From assembly GCA_009733575.1 (NCBI GenBank), contig ML769951.1, forward strand, positions 1-30,655: 30,655 nucleotides of DNA, in the 5' to 3' direction. Source of the DNA: Gymnopus androsaceus JB14 (lineage: Eukaryota; Basidiomycota; Agaricomycetes; Agaricales; Omphalotaceae). The position numbers and the translations under genes are program-made. Below are positions 17,591 to 28,251 of the stretch, piece after piece (position 1 is the first letter of the stretch; the number at the start of each line of letters is the position of its first letter). The notes beneath the pieces are model-generated. The model saw only the letters and a program-made list of their open reading frames with translations, did no database searches and was not told where the DNA came from.

Positions 17591-20500
17591 GTGAAGACAG
17601 ATGGGAATATACTTGAACAAAGTACTAGTAAGTGTACTATACTAATTAGTTCAATGTTGTATCTTGCCTTGATACAGAGCGTCCGTCCATGATGGATGAG
17701 AGCGTACTTGGTACTTGAATGAAGTACTAATAAGTGTAGTACACCAATTAGTTCAATATTGTATCTTGCTTTGATACAGACTGTCCATCCACGACGGACA
17801 GGAGTGTACTTGAAGAAGTACTATTAAGTGTAGTACACTAATCAGTTCAATATTGTATCTTGCCTTGATACAGACTGTCTGTCCACGATGGACAGGAGTG
17901 TACTGGAACAAAGTACTAATAAGTGTAGTACACTAATCAGCTCAATGTTGTATCTTGCCTTGATACAGACCGTCCATCCACGATGGACAGGAGTATACTT
18001 GAACAAAGTACTAATAAGTGTAGTATACTAATCAGTTCAATGTTGTATCTTGCCTTGATACAGACTGTCCAAGACAGACAGGAGTGTACTTGAACAAAGT
18101 ACTAATAAGTGTAGTACACTAATTAGTTCAATGTTGTATCTTGCCTTGATACAGACTGTCCGTCCACGACGGACAGGAGTGCACTTGAACAAAGTACTAG
18201 TAAGTGTAGTACACTAACTAGGTCAATGTTGTATTTTGCCTTGATACAGACCGTCCATCCATGATGGAAAGGAGTGTACTTGAACAAAGTACCAGTAAGT
18301 ATACTACAATAACTACTTCAATGTTGTATTTTGCCTAGTTACCAGTTAAACAAGACATTGTATGGTTAATATATGCATGGCCACAAGTAGTATCATCATT
18401 ACCCTGAACTTAAAGCTAAAGGAACAAAAGTTGAAAGTTTTAGTTGAACATGTGATTTAAAGTTGAAGTTAAAACACGAAGTTGAATTTCAAGTTAAAGT
18501 TGGAATATTTGGTGAAATATGGTGCCATATGCCTTGATGCAGACAGTCCGTCCACGATGGACGGGAGTATACTTGAACAAATTACTAGTAAGTATACTAC
18601 ATTAACTAGTTCAACGTTGTATCTTGCCTTGATACAGACAGTCCGTCCATGACGGAAAGGAGTGTACTTGAACAATAGTACACTAATTAGTTCAATGTTG
18701 TATCTTGCCTTGCAAGATACAGACCGTCTGTCCACGACGGACAGGAGTGCACTTGAACACAGTACTAATAAGTGTAGTACACTAATTAGTTCAATGTTAT
18801 ATCTTGCCTTGATACAGACTGTCCGTCCATGACAGACAGGAGTGTACTTGAACAAATTACTAATAAGTATACTACAATAACTAGTTCAATGTTGTATCTT
18901 GCCTCCATGCAGACAGTCCATCCACGATGGAAAGGAGTGTACTTGAACAAAGTACTAATGAGTATAGTACACTAATTAGTTCAACATTGTATCTTGCCTT
19001 GATACAGACCATCCGTCCACGACGGACAGGAGTGTACTTGAACAAATTACTAGTAAGTATACTACAATAACAAGTTCAATGTTGTATCTTGCCTCAATGC
19101 AGACAGTCCGTCCACGACGGAAAGGAGTGTACTTGAACAAAGTACTAATAAGTGTAGTACACTAATTAGTTCAATGTTGTATCTTGCCTTGCAAGATACA
19201 GACCGTCCGTCTACGATGGACAGGAGTGTACTTGAACAAAGTACTAATAAGTGTAGTACACTAATCAGTTTAATGTTGTATCTTGCCTTGATACAGACTG
19301 TCCGTCCATGATGGACAGGAGTGCACTTGAACAAAGTACTAATAAGTGTGGTACACTGATTAGTTCAACATTGTATCTTGCCTTGATACAGACCGTCCGT
19401 CCATGACGGACAGGAGTGTACTTGAACAAATTACTAGTAAGTATACTACAATAACTAGTTCAATGTTGTATCTTGCCTCAATGCAGACAGTCCATCCACA
19501 ATGGAAAGGAGTGTACTTGAACAAAGTACTAATAAGTGTAGTACACTAATTAGTTCAATGTTGTATCTTGCCTTGCAAGATACAGACCGTCCGTCTACGA
19601 TGGACAGGAGTGTACTTGAACAAAGTACTAATAAGTGTAGTACACTAATCAGTTTAATGTTGTATCTTGCCTTGATACGGACTGTCCGTCCATGACGGAC
19701 AGGAGTGCACTTGAACAAAGTACTAATAAGTGTGGTACACTGATTAGTTCAACATTGTATCTTGCCTTGATACAGACCGTCCGTCCATGACGGACAGGAG
19801 TGTACTTGAACAAATTACTAGTAAGTATACTACAATAACTAGTTCAATGTTGTATCTTGCCTCAATCCAGACAGTCCATCCACGATGGAAAGGAGTGTAC
19901 TTGAACAAAGTACTAATAAGTGTAGTACACTAATTAGTTCAATGTTGTATCTTGCCTTGCAAGATACAGACCATCCGTCCACGACGGATGGGAGTGTACT
20001 TGAACAAAGTACTAATAAGTGTAGTACACTAATCAGTTCAATGTTGTATTGTGCCTTGAGACAGACCGTCCATCCACGACGGACAGGAGTGCACTTGAAC
20101 ACAGTACTAATAAGTGTAGTACACTAATCAGTTCAATGTTGTATTGTGCCTTGATACAGACCGTCTGTCCACGACGGACAGGAGTGTACTTGAACAAATT
20201 ACTAGTAAGTATACTACAATAACTAGTTCAATGTTGTATCTTGCCTCAATGCAGACAGTCTGTCCACGACGGACAGGAGTGCACTTGAACACAGTACTAA
20301 TAAGTGTTGTACACTAATCAGTTCAATGTTGTATTGTGCCTTGATACAGACCGTCTGTCCACGACGGACAGGAGTGTACTTGAACAAATTACTAGTAAGT
20401 ATACTACAATAACTAGTTCAATGTTGTATCTTGCCTCAATGCAGACAGTCTGTCCACGACGGAAAGGAGTGTACTTGAACAAAGTACTAATAAGTGTAGT

Positions 20501-21678
20501 ACACTAATTAGCTCAATGTTGTATCTTGCCTTGATACAGACAGTCTGTCCACGACGGACAGGAGTGTACTTGAACAAATTACTAGTAAGTATACTACAAT
20601 AACTAGTTCAATGTTGTATCTTGCCTCAATGCAGACAGTCTGTCCACGACGGACAGGAGTGCACTTGAACACAGTACTAATAAGTGTTGTACACTAATCA
20701 GTTCAATGTTGTATTGTGCCTTGATACAGACCGTCTGTCCACGACGGACAGGAGTGTACTTGAACAAATTACTAGTAAGTATACTACAATAACTAGTTCA
20801 ATGTTGTATCTTGCCTCAATGCAGACAGTCCGTCCACGACGGAAAGGAGTGTACTTGAACAAATTACTAGTAAGTATACTACAATAACTAGTTCAATGTT
20901 GTATCTTGCCTCAATGCAGACAGTCCGTCCACGACGGAAAGGAGTGTACTTGAACAAAGTACTAATAAGTGTGGTACACTAATTAGTTCAACATTGTATC
21001 TTGCCTTGATACAGACCGTCCGTCTACGATGGACAGGAGTGTACTTGAACAAAGTACTAATAAGTGTAGTACACTAATCAGTTCAATATTGTATCTCGCC
21101 TTGATACAGACCGTCCGTCCACGATGGACAGGAGTGTACTTGAACAAAGTACTAATAAGTGTGGTACACTAATTAGTTCAACATTGTATCTTGCCTCAAT
21201 GCAGACAGTCCGTCCACGATGGACAGGAGTGTACTTGAACAAATTACTAGTAAGTATACTACAATAACTAGTTCAATGTTGTATCTTGCCTCAATGCAGA
21301 CAGTCCGTCCACGACAGAAAGGAGTGTACTTGAACAAAGTACTAATAAGTGTAGTACACTAATTAGTTCAATGTTGTATCTTGCCTCAATGCAGACAGTC
21401 CGTCCACGATGGAAAGGAGTGTACTTGAACAAAGTACTAATAAGTGTAGTACACTAATTAGTTCAATGTTGTATCTTGCCTTGCAAGATACAGACCATCC
21501 GTCCACGACGAATGGGAGTGTACTTGAACAAAGTACTAATAAGTGTAGTACACTAATTAGTTCAATGTTGTATCTTGCCTTGATACAGACCGTCCATCCA
21601 CGACGGACAGGAGTGTACTTGAACAAAGTACTAATATGTGTAGTACACTAATTAGTTCAACATTGTATCTTGCCTTGA
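17591..21678 (+). repeat. ~95-bp palindrome-built satellite, about 40 monomers, with higher-order repeats
   Basis: Monomers average 95-96 bp (marker GATACAGA at 17773, 17867, 17962 and 18057). Each unit contains a short hairpin GTCCGTC-CAC-GACGGAC, a nested pair TTGAAC...GTTCAA enclosing GTACTA...TAGTAC, and TGTATC-TTGCCTT-GATACA across the monomer boundary, so most of the unit is self-complementary. Two main monomer classes alternate: one with CTTGATACAGACCG and AAAGTACTAATAAGTGTAGT, one with CCTCAATGCAGACAG and AAATTACTAGTAAGTATACT. The class marker GCCTCA repeats every 384 bp (19091, 19475, 19859, 20243), then every 190 bp (20433, 20623, 20813), then 95 bp (20908), showing higher-order homogenisation. 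No protein is encoded; long frames in it are a by-product of periods divisible by three. Confidence 0.95.
18335..18535. other. Non-satellite interruption of the array
   Basis: About 200 bp unlike the monomer, rich in AAGTTGAA/AAGTTAAA words (18425-18515) and containing ATATATGCATGGCC. The array resumes with a divergent monomer (CCTTGATGCAGACAGTCCGT). It could be an insertion or the seam between two array blocks. Confidence 0.7.
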
Positions 21679-21761
21679 GTAGCATATACAACAAAACACA
21701 AAGCTGCTACATTAACCAATCATCGACATTATGCACAGTTCCTTACATCAGTGTACATCCA

Positions 21762-24700
21762 TTACTTTTTCGTCTTGCCATGCTTATCTGCTGTACGTTT
21801 GATTTCATGACGAGGTGGCGAAAGGCTTCTTTCATCTCTGCTGCGCCGCAGTCCTATTCACAAAAAATCATACTGTCATGAGCCTATTAAACTGCTTGAG
21901 CTAGCTGGCTAACCTTCTCTACCAGATTCATTGTCCAGGCTCATCGCACTTGAGGATGACATCTGTACTTCATCCCGTGTTCTGGAAGCGGTCATTCGCG
22001 GCGGCTTCGGTGGACTCACTGTATTCAAATTGAGCTTCCAGTCAGTTAAATGCCCTCGCTGACTTACAAAACTCTCTTCTTCGGAGCCCTCCTCCAGCAG
22101 TTGCCTCAACTAAGCCACATCCAGAAGCCTAGTCAGCGCATCATCTCTTTGTCATGAATCAATAAATTTTTACCTCTAGGCTGAACACGCCCATCAAATG
22201 ACGAAGACGATGCTGCTGAGGCCACTGAAGCATCTCGGCTAAGAGAGCCATGTGAGGAGCTTGTAGAAGACCGATTGGCTGCTGGAAGAGTAACGCAAAG
22301 TTAGCTTGAGGTAAAACAATGAATTGTCTAAGAACAAACTCAGTTGCCTTCCTCTCCAACGATGGGGAGCAAGGGAAGATACTTCTGGCCCCAGTACTGT
22401 CGTAGGCCTCTGTAGCGGCTTGTAGAAAGGATTTCCCCGACCTTTTGAGGTTTCTCCAGCCCCAATCGGGGTCTGAATCAAAGGTGCTGTCGTAGATGAG
22501 CCTACAATATTTATGAGCAGTTGGCTTCCCAGATAACTTAAAATGCATTGTTTCGCACCAGAAGTATTCTGTAAACTCGATCCAGTATTTGCATGTGTAT
22601 CGCTACCTGAAACACAAAGTTTCAATATACGGAACCGCTGATATCAATATTATACAACTACCTTTGCTTTGAGACCGAACCGGAGCCAACAAAGGACGCC
22701 CCGCTTTGCTTTGAGATGGACCCCAGTGGCCAGGTAAGTATATCCCGTCATTCTCAGTAACAGTAACGTGGAAAAAAGATTGAATCACCTTTAATCTTCG
22801 ATGATCTTCCTTGGCTCCTTAAATCAATCATAGGATCTGAACTTTAGCGTAAGAGAGGGGGACAGAGTTCATCATGCCATGAGAGAATTCTTACAAGATG
22901 ATGATCCAACCCTTAGACTCTTCTTCTGTACAGCTGTTGGCAACATTTTTTGACGTTTGGCTTTCTTTCTATCCTGCTTAGAAGATGAGCTTGAGCTTTG
23001 CGAGTCTACTCCAGAAACAGCCGTGGTTCGGGATTTTCTGGAGGAGCCATCGCCGCCACCACCTTTGTTCAGAAAGCCATCAGTAACGAATACAATCAAT
23101 ATGTAAATCCTTACTGCTGTAGTCTTCCATCGAAACGTCTTTGGACAAGAGATCTTGGCAATACATTCAGCAATAATCTCGCTTCAAAGTTAATGTCTTT
23201 ACCAAGCTCCGAGGTCAAAAGTCCATCATCGTCTGTCGTGTGGACTTCACCATCCGTTATATCCATCAAAGACGGTCCATTGGTTTCTGTCAGAGGATCT
23301 TGAGTGGGAAAATCAACAGCGTTATGAAGGTCGCTCATGTCCCAATCTCTTGAAGAATGCCGAGGTGGAGCTTCATCATCTACTACCCTTCTGGCCGCCT
23401 TCTTCTTAGATACCTGTAGCTTATCCTTCTCCTTTCCATCTTCCTGGAATTCCTCATCCTTCTTGATGCTTCTGCGATGACTTCCTTGGCCTTGCCCTTT
23501 CCCTTAGACTTTGCATCTGGAGTTTCCTCTTCGCTGTCAATTGAAACACCCTGATCCATGCTCGTACCGCTCAGAATATTCACGAGATCTCCAAAAGCAG
23601 CCTATCAGCACAGAAAAACGCATTGGACTTTCTCAAAGCATACCTTCGCCGTGTTCCTTATTGACAAAGACCCCAAACATATTCTTCTTACCACGAGCTA
23701 GGGTACGAATCACAAGGTCGGAGGAATTCTGGGCTAGGAGATGAATCGCCTTGACCGTCTTGCTTTGAGGTTGGCGGTGAGCACGTCCAATTATCTGTCG
23801 AACGGTCTGCTCAGACCATGGCTGATCCTATTTCCCTCAAGTTAAATAGGGAACGAAATGGCAAAAAATGACCATCTGCTTACCAGGAAGATAACTATAT
23901 CAGCAATGTGCAGGCAAAGCCCTGCCGATCCAATGCTTGAAAATATGAAGACCCGGTACTTATTTTTCAGATGGAATTTGGATACCACCGAAGCCCGTTT
24001 TTCATAAGACATAGAACCGTCGATGCACAAGCTTTTGATGCCAAACAGTTGGAGAACCTGGGATAAGATAAATGAGCATTTAATCAGAAGTATAATAGCT
24101 CTCGTACATTTTGTAAGACAGGTGTCAAAGAAGGAAACTCCGCATAGATCAGGATCTTTCTCGTCCTAGTGTCGGTCCCGGTTTTGGGACGATATCCTCC
24201 CTTTTTAGGAAATACAGGCTCCCCATCCTCAAACGTTACATCTTTCACATTGTCCTTCCATAGATAATGTTCGCATATCTGGGCACATACGTGCATCTTG
24301 GTTGATTTTAATTGCTCCCACTCGTCGAGCGTTTCGAAGACTGGGATTGGGGTTTTACTATCTGACTTTGCGTATGTAACGGTGAGCCTATATTCCAAGT
24401 AGAACTTCTGAGTATGTAAGAAAAGGTATTAGTTCAACAGATTAACTCGCTAGGTACAAATAAATAAGCCTTACCTTGGTTTGGAATTTGCCGCTCTGAT
24501 TGTCGGATAGAACACTTCAAAGAGAACATTGATTATCGCTTGAAAGCTTCTAAGATATAAGAGCACTTACTCCGATTTTGCCATCTCTGCATGGCGCATA
24601 AGGATCTCGTATTCCCTCTCCGTAAGCGTGAGTACTCCCACAATTTCCTCGTATGGTGGAAGGTCGATGAGAGGCTTCCCTTCCCAGTCCAAACTACTGG

Positions 24701-27061
24701 CAGTCCGTTGTAGTAAATGGCCTTTGTAAGCTGCTTGTATTCGTCTGACTGCTGTCGTCTGGGCTGCTTCAAGAGAGACTCCATCATCATCCTCTTTCTT
24801 TGCTCTTCTCTGGTTTGCTGCATCTTCCCGAGCCTCAGTGACTGATAAATCAGTTAAAAAATGAGGAATTCCCAGTACGCGAGCAATAGATGTGAGGTCC
24901 TGGTATATACAGTCGTTAAATATTGATTAATAAGGCCATAATTTAAGGAAAGCTTACTCGGCAAGAGGTAACGAGGGGGGTAGCGGTAAGAGCAACCCGA
25001 AAGTAGGCCTGCTTCATTGCACTTAAAGACCCGTAGTACTTGGACCCTAAAGTCCGCATCTTGTGGGCTTCATCTAAACAGACTGATAAGAACTTTTGTT
25101 TGAAGAGACTTTCTGCCGCCGTTTGTCTTGGACGAGGAAGGCTCCAAGGCTCTTTGGCTGAACTGGCTGCATTGGCAAGCGGACCATAATACCAAGTAAA
25201 CTCCGTTTGGATGCTCTGAAGTTTAATCAAATTAGCGCCAACAACCTGACGAGGAAGACTTCGAGGATACTTACGGAGTGGGTTGTGATAATGATTCGAT
25301 TATGAGCCTCATGCTTGGAGGATCGGAATAGACCATCCTTTTTCCAGAAATCTGCATTGCCATATTTCGTACAGTCGTATGAGAAAATGTCAACACTCTT
25401 CGGCAAAAAGAAAGTGCAAATCTCATGGATCCACTGCGCTCGAAGAGTTCCAGGAGCAATAATCAGGTGAGGAAGGGAAGGAATGGTTTTTGAGTCTCGG
25501 AGGAACTCGTATTGACCTGAATAAACAAACGCATGAGGTGGAAATATATGCTAAAGAAGGAATAGACTAACGAAGGATAGGAGGAGGCTGTTTTCCTGAG
25601 GTCTGAAGAGCTATTGCTTGGTTTAAGAACGCAATCAGGGTAAGAGCCAAGGCGGTCTTTCCTAGACCAACCTCGTCACATCCAAGCGTACTTGAGCGAT
25701 GCGCTGGGTCTGAAGCCTTTGTGAAAGAATTCCGTATAATGGAATGCACCCCAGCGAGCTGGTGCCAATGAAGCTTTAGAGGGAAATATAAGGAATCTCG
25801 AAGTTCAGCGGAACTGAAGGAGTGAGGGTCTTCCCAAGGTGTTTTTCCGGTAACGTTCCGAAACTGATTGAACTGGTGGGGAAGACCAAGCGATGTGAAA
25901 CCAAGAGCAAGTATGAGCTCATCAGGGCTAAGCTTAGCCTCCTCCTCCATTCCCAAATCACTTTCAATAGTGTCCTCGAAGGCCACCCTCAGCTCCGAGT
26001 TTTTGGATAATACCGGCCCAGTATCGTCCTGATCGGTGGAGCTGAAGTACTGACCATATATGATCATAAGCTCTTTCAGATCTTTCTCGGTTGCAAGGTC
26101 CTTAAACGCTTCTGAAGTAGCTTTACATAGACCTGACGAGCGAGGTATTCAGTAAATAAAGCAAAGCACAGATTGAAGTGGAATGTACGACGTTTTGGTG
26201 CCGCCTTGGTAGCAGGAATCTGGGCGCCCAAAGCACGCATGATCTCATCGACCTCCAAAAGCATGTCAGAGGCCTTGTCAACGTTCTCAGCTGTACTGTA
26301 GATCTCTGAGATGTTCTTCCACCTAGATACGGCTTTGATTGTTGCTGTGATTTTTGCCTTTGTTGGTGACCCATCGGAGAGTTCTGTTGTTGGGGTTTAA
26401 AATCACGAACAATCTAAGAAGAAGAAGTCTACTCGCCGTTGAAAGCTTCTATCGCTGCCTCCTCTATTTCTGGCAGCCTCTTAAGGTCGCTCTTAATCTG
26501 CTTTCTCATGCGGGACCAGGACCGCTGCATCATAATAGTCAGGCTTTTTCGGATATCCTGGGGCAGTAGCGGAGCGTCGCCAAATGCTTCGATGCCGAAT
26601 AAAGCTAGGCCTACGGTGTCAACGGCCAGGGGGAGGTAGATATCCGCCAATGGCCAAGCGGTTTCCAAATTCCCTCCTTGCACGTTAAGAAGAGTAACTG
26701 GATTGATGTTGTGGTCATTCAGGGCCTCGACTACAATGGAATGGATCTTCCACTTCTCCCAGGACTTGGTGATGAATGCTGACCACTTTTTACGACCAGG
26801 AGGAGCGACCCCTCCATGTGTTGATGTAGCAAATTTGATTTTGGCCTCCTCTGTCGGCTGAGCCTGGTACATTCGGAAGTACAACAAGATATCGTTGGCA
26901 TCTTTGCGAGACCAACCAGTTAGAAGGTGCTTATCGTCGGTGGGGAAAAGACCATGGTGAATATTGGTCAAATCTTGCCAAACAGACCAGTCCCAGGGAT
27001 GTCCTGCATCTTCGAAGAAGAAGAGTTTTATGAAGGCGCTAGCGGCTGTATGACTAGGCAT
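21762..27061 (-). CDS. SNF2-family DNA-dependent ATPase, ~1434 aa, 18 exons
   Basis: Nuclear chromatin/DNA translocase by family. Minus-strand exons: 26437-27061, 26189-26383, 25572-26132, 25275-25516, 24958-25215, 24571-24899, 24475-24514, 24108-24407, 23884-24057, 23644-23827, 23203-23588, 23115-23153, 22895-23062, 22789-22836, 22662-22708 (uncertain), 22174-22602, 21923-22109, 21762-21853. Motif I DEVGLGKT is near residue 426, Ia IIAPGTLRAQW near 483, II DEAHK near 589, III ALTATPL near 615, V SIGSAGLCLHIAD near 891 and VI QTVRQIIGRAHRQPQ near 915, so the catalytic core is intact. An N-terminal region of about 400 aa is of unknown function. The tail is Ser/Lys-rich with an NLS-like SKQDRKKAKRQKM, then an unrecognised domain (WIEFTEYFWCETMHF, DSDPDWGWRNLKRSG). 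Odd points: intron 1 uses GC-AG; exon 11 needs one extra base to keep frame; the exon 14-15 junction is tentative, and the last four exons could be a separate gene. No subfamily (Rad5/Rad16, Swi2 etc.) can be assigned safely. Confidence 0.8.
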
Positions 27062-27320
27062 TGAGAAGAGTGCAAAATTCAGAGGTGGCGACTTGAGTCA
27101 ACTGTGTTTTTTTGCAACTAAGTATATAAGCAAAGCGACGTGCTTTTCTGAGGGGTATCCAGCGTTGTCACCTCGGTACTTCTCGAATTGGCTTCTAGAT
27201 AGCCGTTAATCCTCGTTGTTCAATATTCTATGGTTGAGCCTTGCAGGGCACGTTCAAATCTAGCCATTTCTGCACAATGACAACAATATCCATCGATCAA
27301 AGAGTGGAAATCTCTATGTT

Positions 27321-27500
27321 TGACAACGAGACGTAAGTCTTCCAGGCAGTCTACATAAATTGCTATGCTCCTATGAGCTCAACCAGACGGGTTTAGAGAG
27401 TCTCAGCCCTCAGGGCTGACAATGAGACGTAAATATTCCAGCCTGTCCATATCAAGTGCCGTGCTACTCTGAGCTCCAACACGACGTAAATCTTGAAGCT
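27321..27500 (+). repeat. ~95-bp direct repeat, two units plus partial third
   Basis: TGACAACGAGACGTAAGTCT at about 27321 and TGACAATGAGACGTAAATAT at about 27417 start units that stay about 80% alike through GAGCTCAA/GAGCTCCA. A third partial (ACGACGTAAATCTTG) begins near 27481. A 7-bp-arm palindrome CAGCCCT-C-AGGGCTG (27404-27418) sits at the boundary. Confidence 0.65.
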
Positions 27501-27580
27501 GCTGCTATGATCAACAACAAAGAGAGGAAACCCAAAAACGACGCACAATTTAATTATAACCTAACCTACTGCTGCCGCAG

Positions 27581-27950
27581 AAAGATGCAAAGGCCACGAT
27601 GAGTGGCCTTCAATTGAAGCCCCTTATTCACCTCTATACAAATTCCGTCTACGATAAAGTCTACTTTACTTGCATAAACTGAGAAACTGTTGACGATGGT
27701 ATCAGTGCAAAAACAATTGACCAGCGCTATATGGTTGTAAGTTACCACTCCCACAAAGGTGCACTGACCGTGAGTGGCCTCAAATAAATTGACCACAATG
27801 AGTGGCAAACAATTTTGTAACAATAGAAACGGTGCCTTTTTGATGAAGCCTATTTTCCTCCGATGACATACTTGACAGTAAATGAAAAACGATGTATTGG
27901 CGCTTTCTGGCCATAAGCGAAAGGTGCAATGACCACGATGAGTGGCATTG
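27581..27950 (+). repeat. Three spaced repeats with GGCCAC/GTGGCC-type hairpins
   Basis: Copies of AAAGRTGCAANGRCCACGAT followed by GAGTGGC occur at 27581-27608, 27756-27780 (shortened) and 27920-27946, about 165-175 bp apart, with an extra GACCACAATGAGTGGC at 27791-27806. The first forms a perfect hairpin GGCCAC-GATGA-GTGGCC (27592-27608), and the others keep most of the pairing. The spacing places them between two divergent promoters. Confidence 0.65.
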
Positions 27951-28251
27951 AATAAATAAGTTCTAGTCATGAGTCCAGGACAATTAGCGTCAAATTTCTT
28001 CAATCGACAATGAAGCCTAAAACGGAAGTAGAGTACGCATGCTGCATGGGTTTGCGGTGCAGTAGCCTCGTAAATGGGCTATGACTCCCCTAAACCCTGA
28101 CTACCGCCGTTAATGAGGCGTTTCTTCAAGCTAACCATAACCAACCATAACTGTATCCTAATTTTTTTAGGAATAAGTTCGGCTAGAGCTCAGAAAATAT
28201 AAGTACTTGCATCTCAGTTTGTCGAAATCAATTTCTCCATTACTGCTACCC

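Larger units (their letters stand above)
27062..28251. promoter_or_regulatory. Divergent intergenic region with two sets of repeats
   Basis: It separates the starts of the SNF2 gene (27061, minus) and the 727-aa gene (28252, plus). A TATATA at 27123-27128 lies about 62 bp before the SNF2 start, and AATATAAG at about 28196-28203 lies about 50 bp before the other. Between them are a ~95-bp direct repeat (27321-27500) and three hairpin-bearing repeats (27581-27950). A minus-strand frame across 27566-28003 is repeat-derived. No gene is seen. Confidence 0.5.

Noticed and set aside
18469..21626. Repeated 60-130 codon frames on both strands in the satellite
   Set aside because: They are translations of the tandem repeat. 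The 384-bp period is divisible by three, which keeps frames open. They repeat the same peptide and have no gene context.
17591..21678. CRISPR-like array
   Set aside because: There are no unique spacers between constant repeats; the whole unit is repeated and varies throughout, and the genome is eukaryotic.
22159..22625. Alternative reading frame and an extra intron in the SNF2 tail exon
   Set aside because: The uninterrupted 143-codon frame (22174-22602) has correct phases on both sides and better protein character than the shifted frame.
24750..24800. Calmodulin-binding IQ motif (RRIQAAYKGHLLQR) in the SNF2 protein
   Set aside because: The position matches the usual SNF2 segment after motif III (...LRRT...G.PL..LPP...), and the second basic residue is one place off the IQ consensus.
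27566..28003. 145-codon minus-strand frame with repeated ATHRGHCTF-like peptides
   Set aside because: It is explained by the spaced hairpin repeats in the intergenic region; there are no splice signals or family resemblance.
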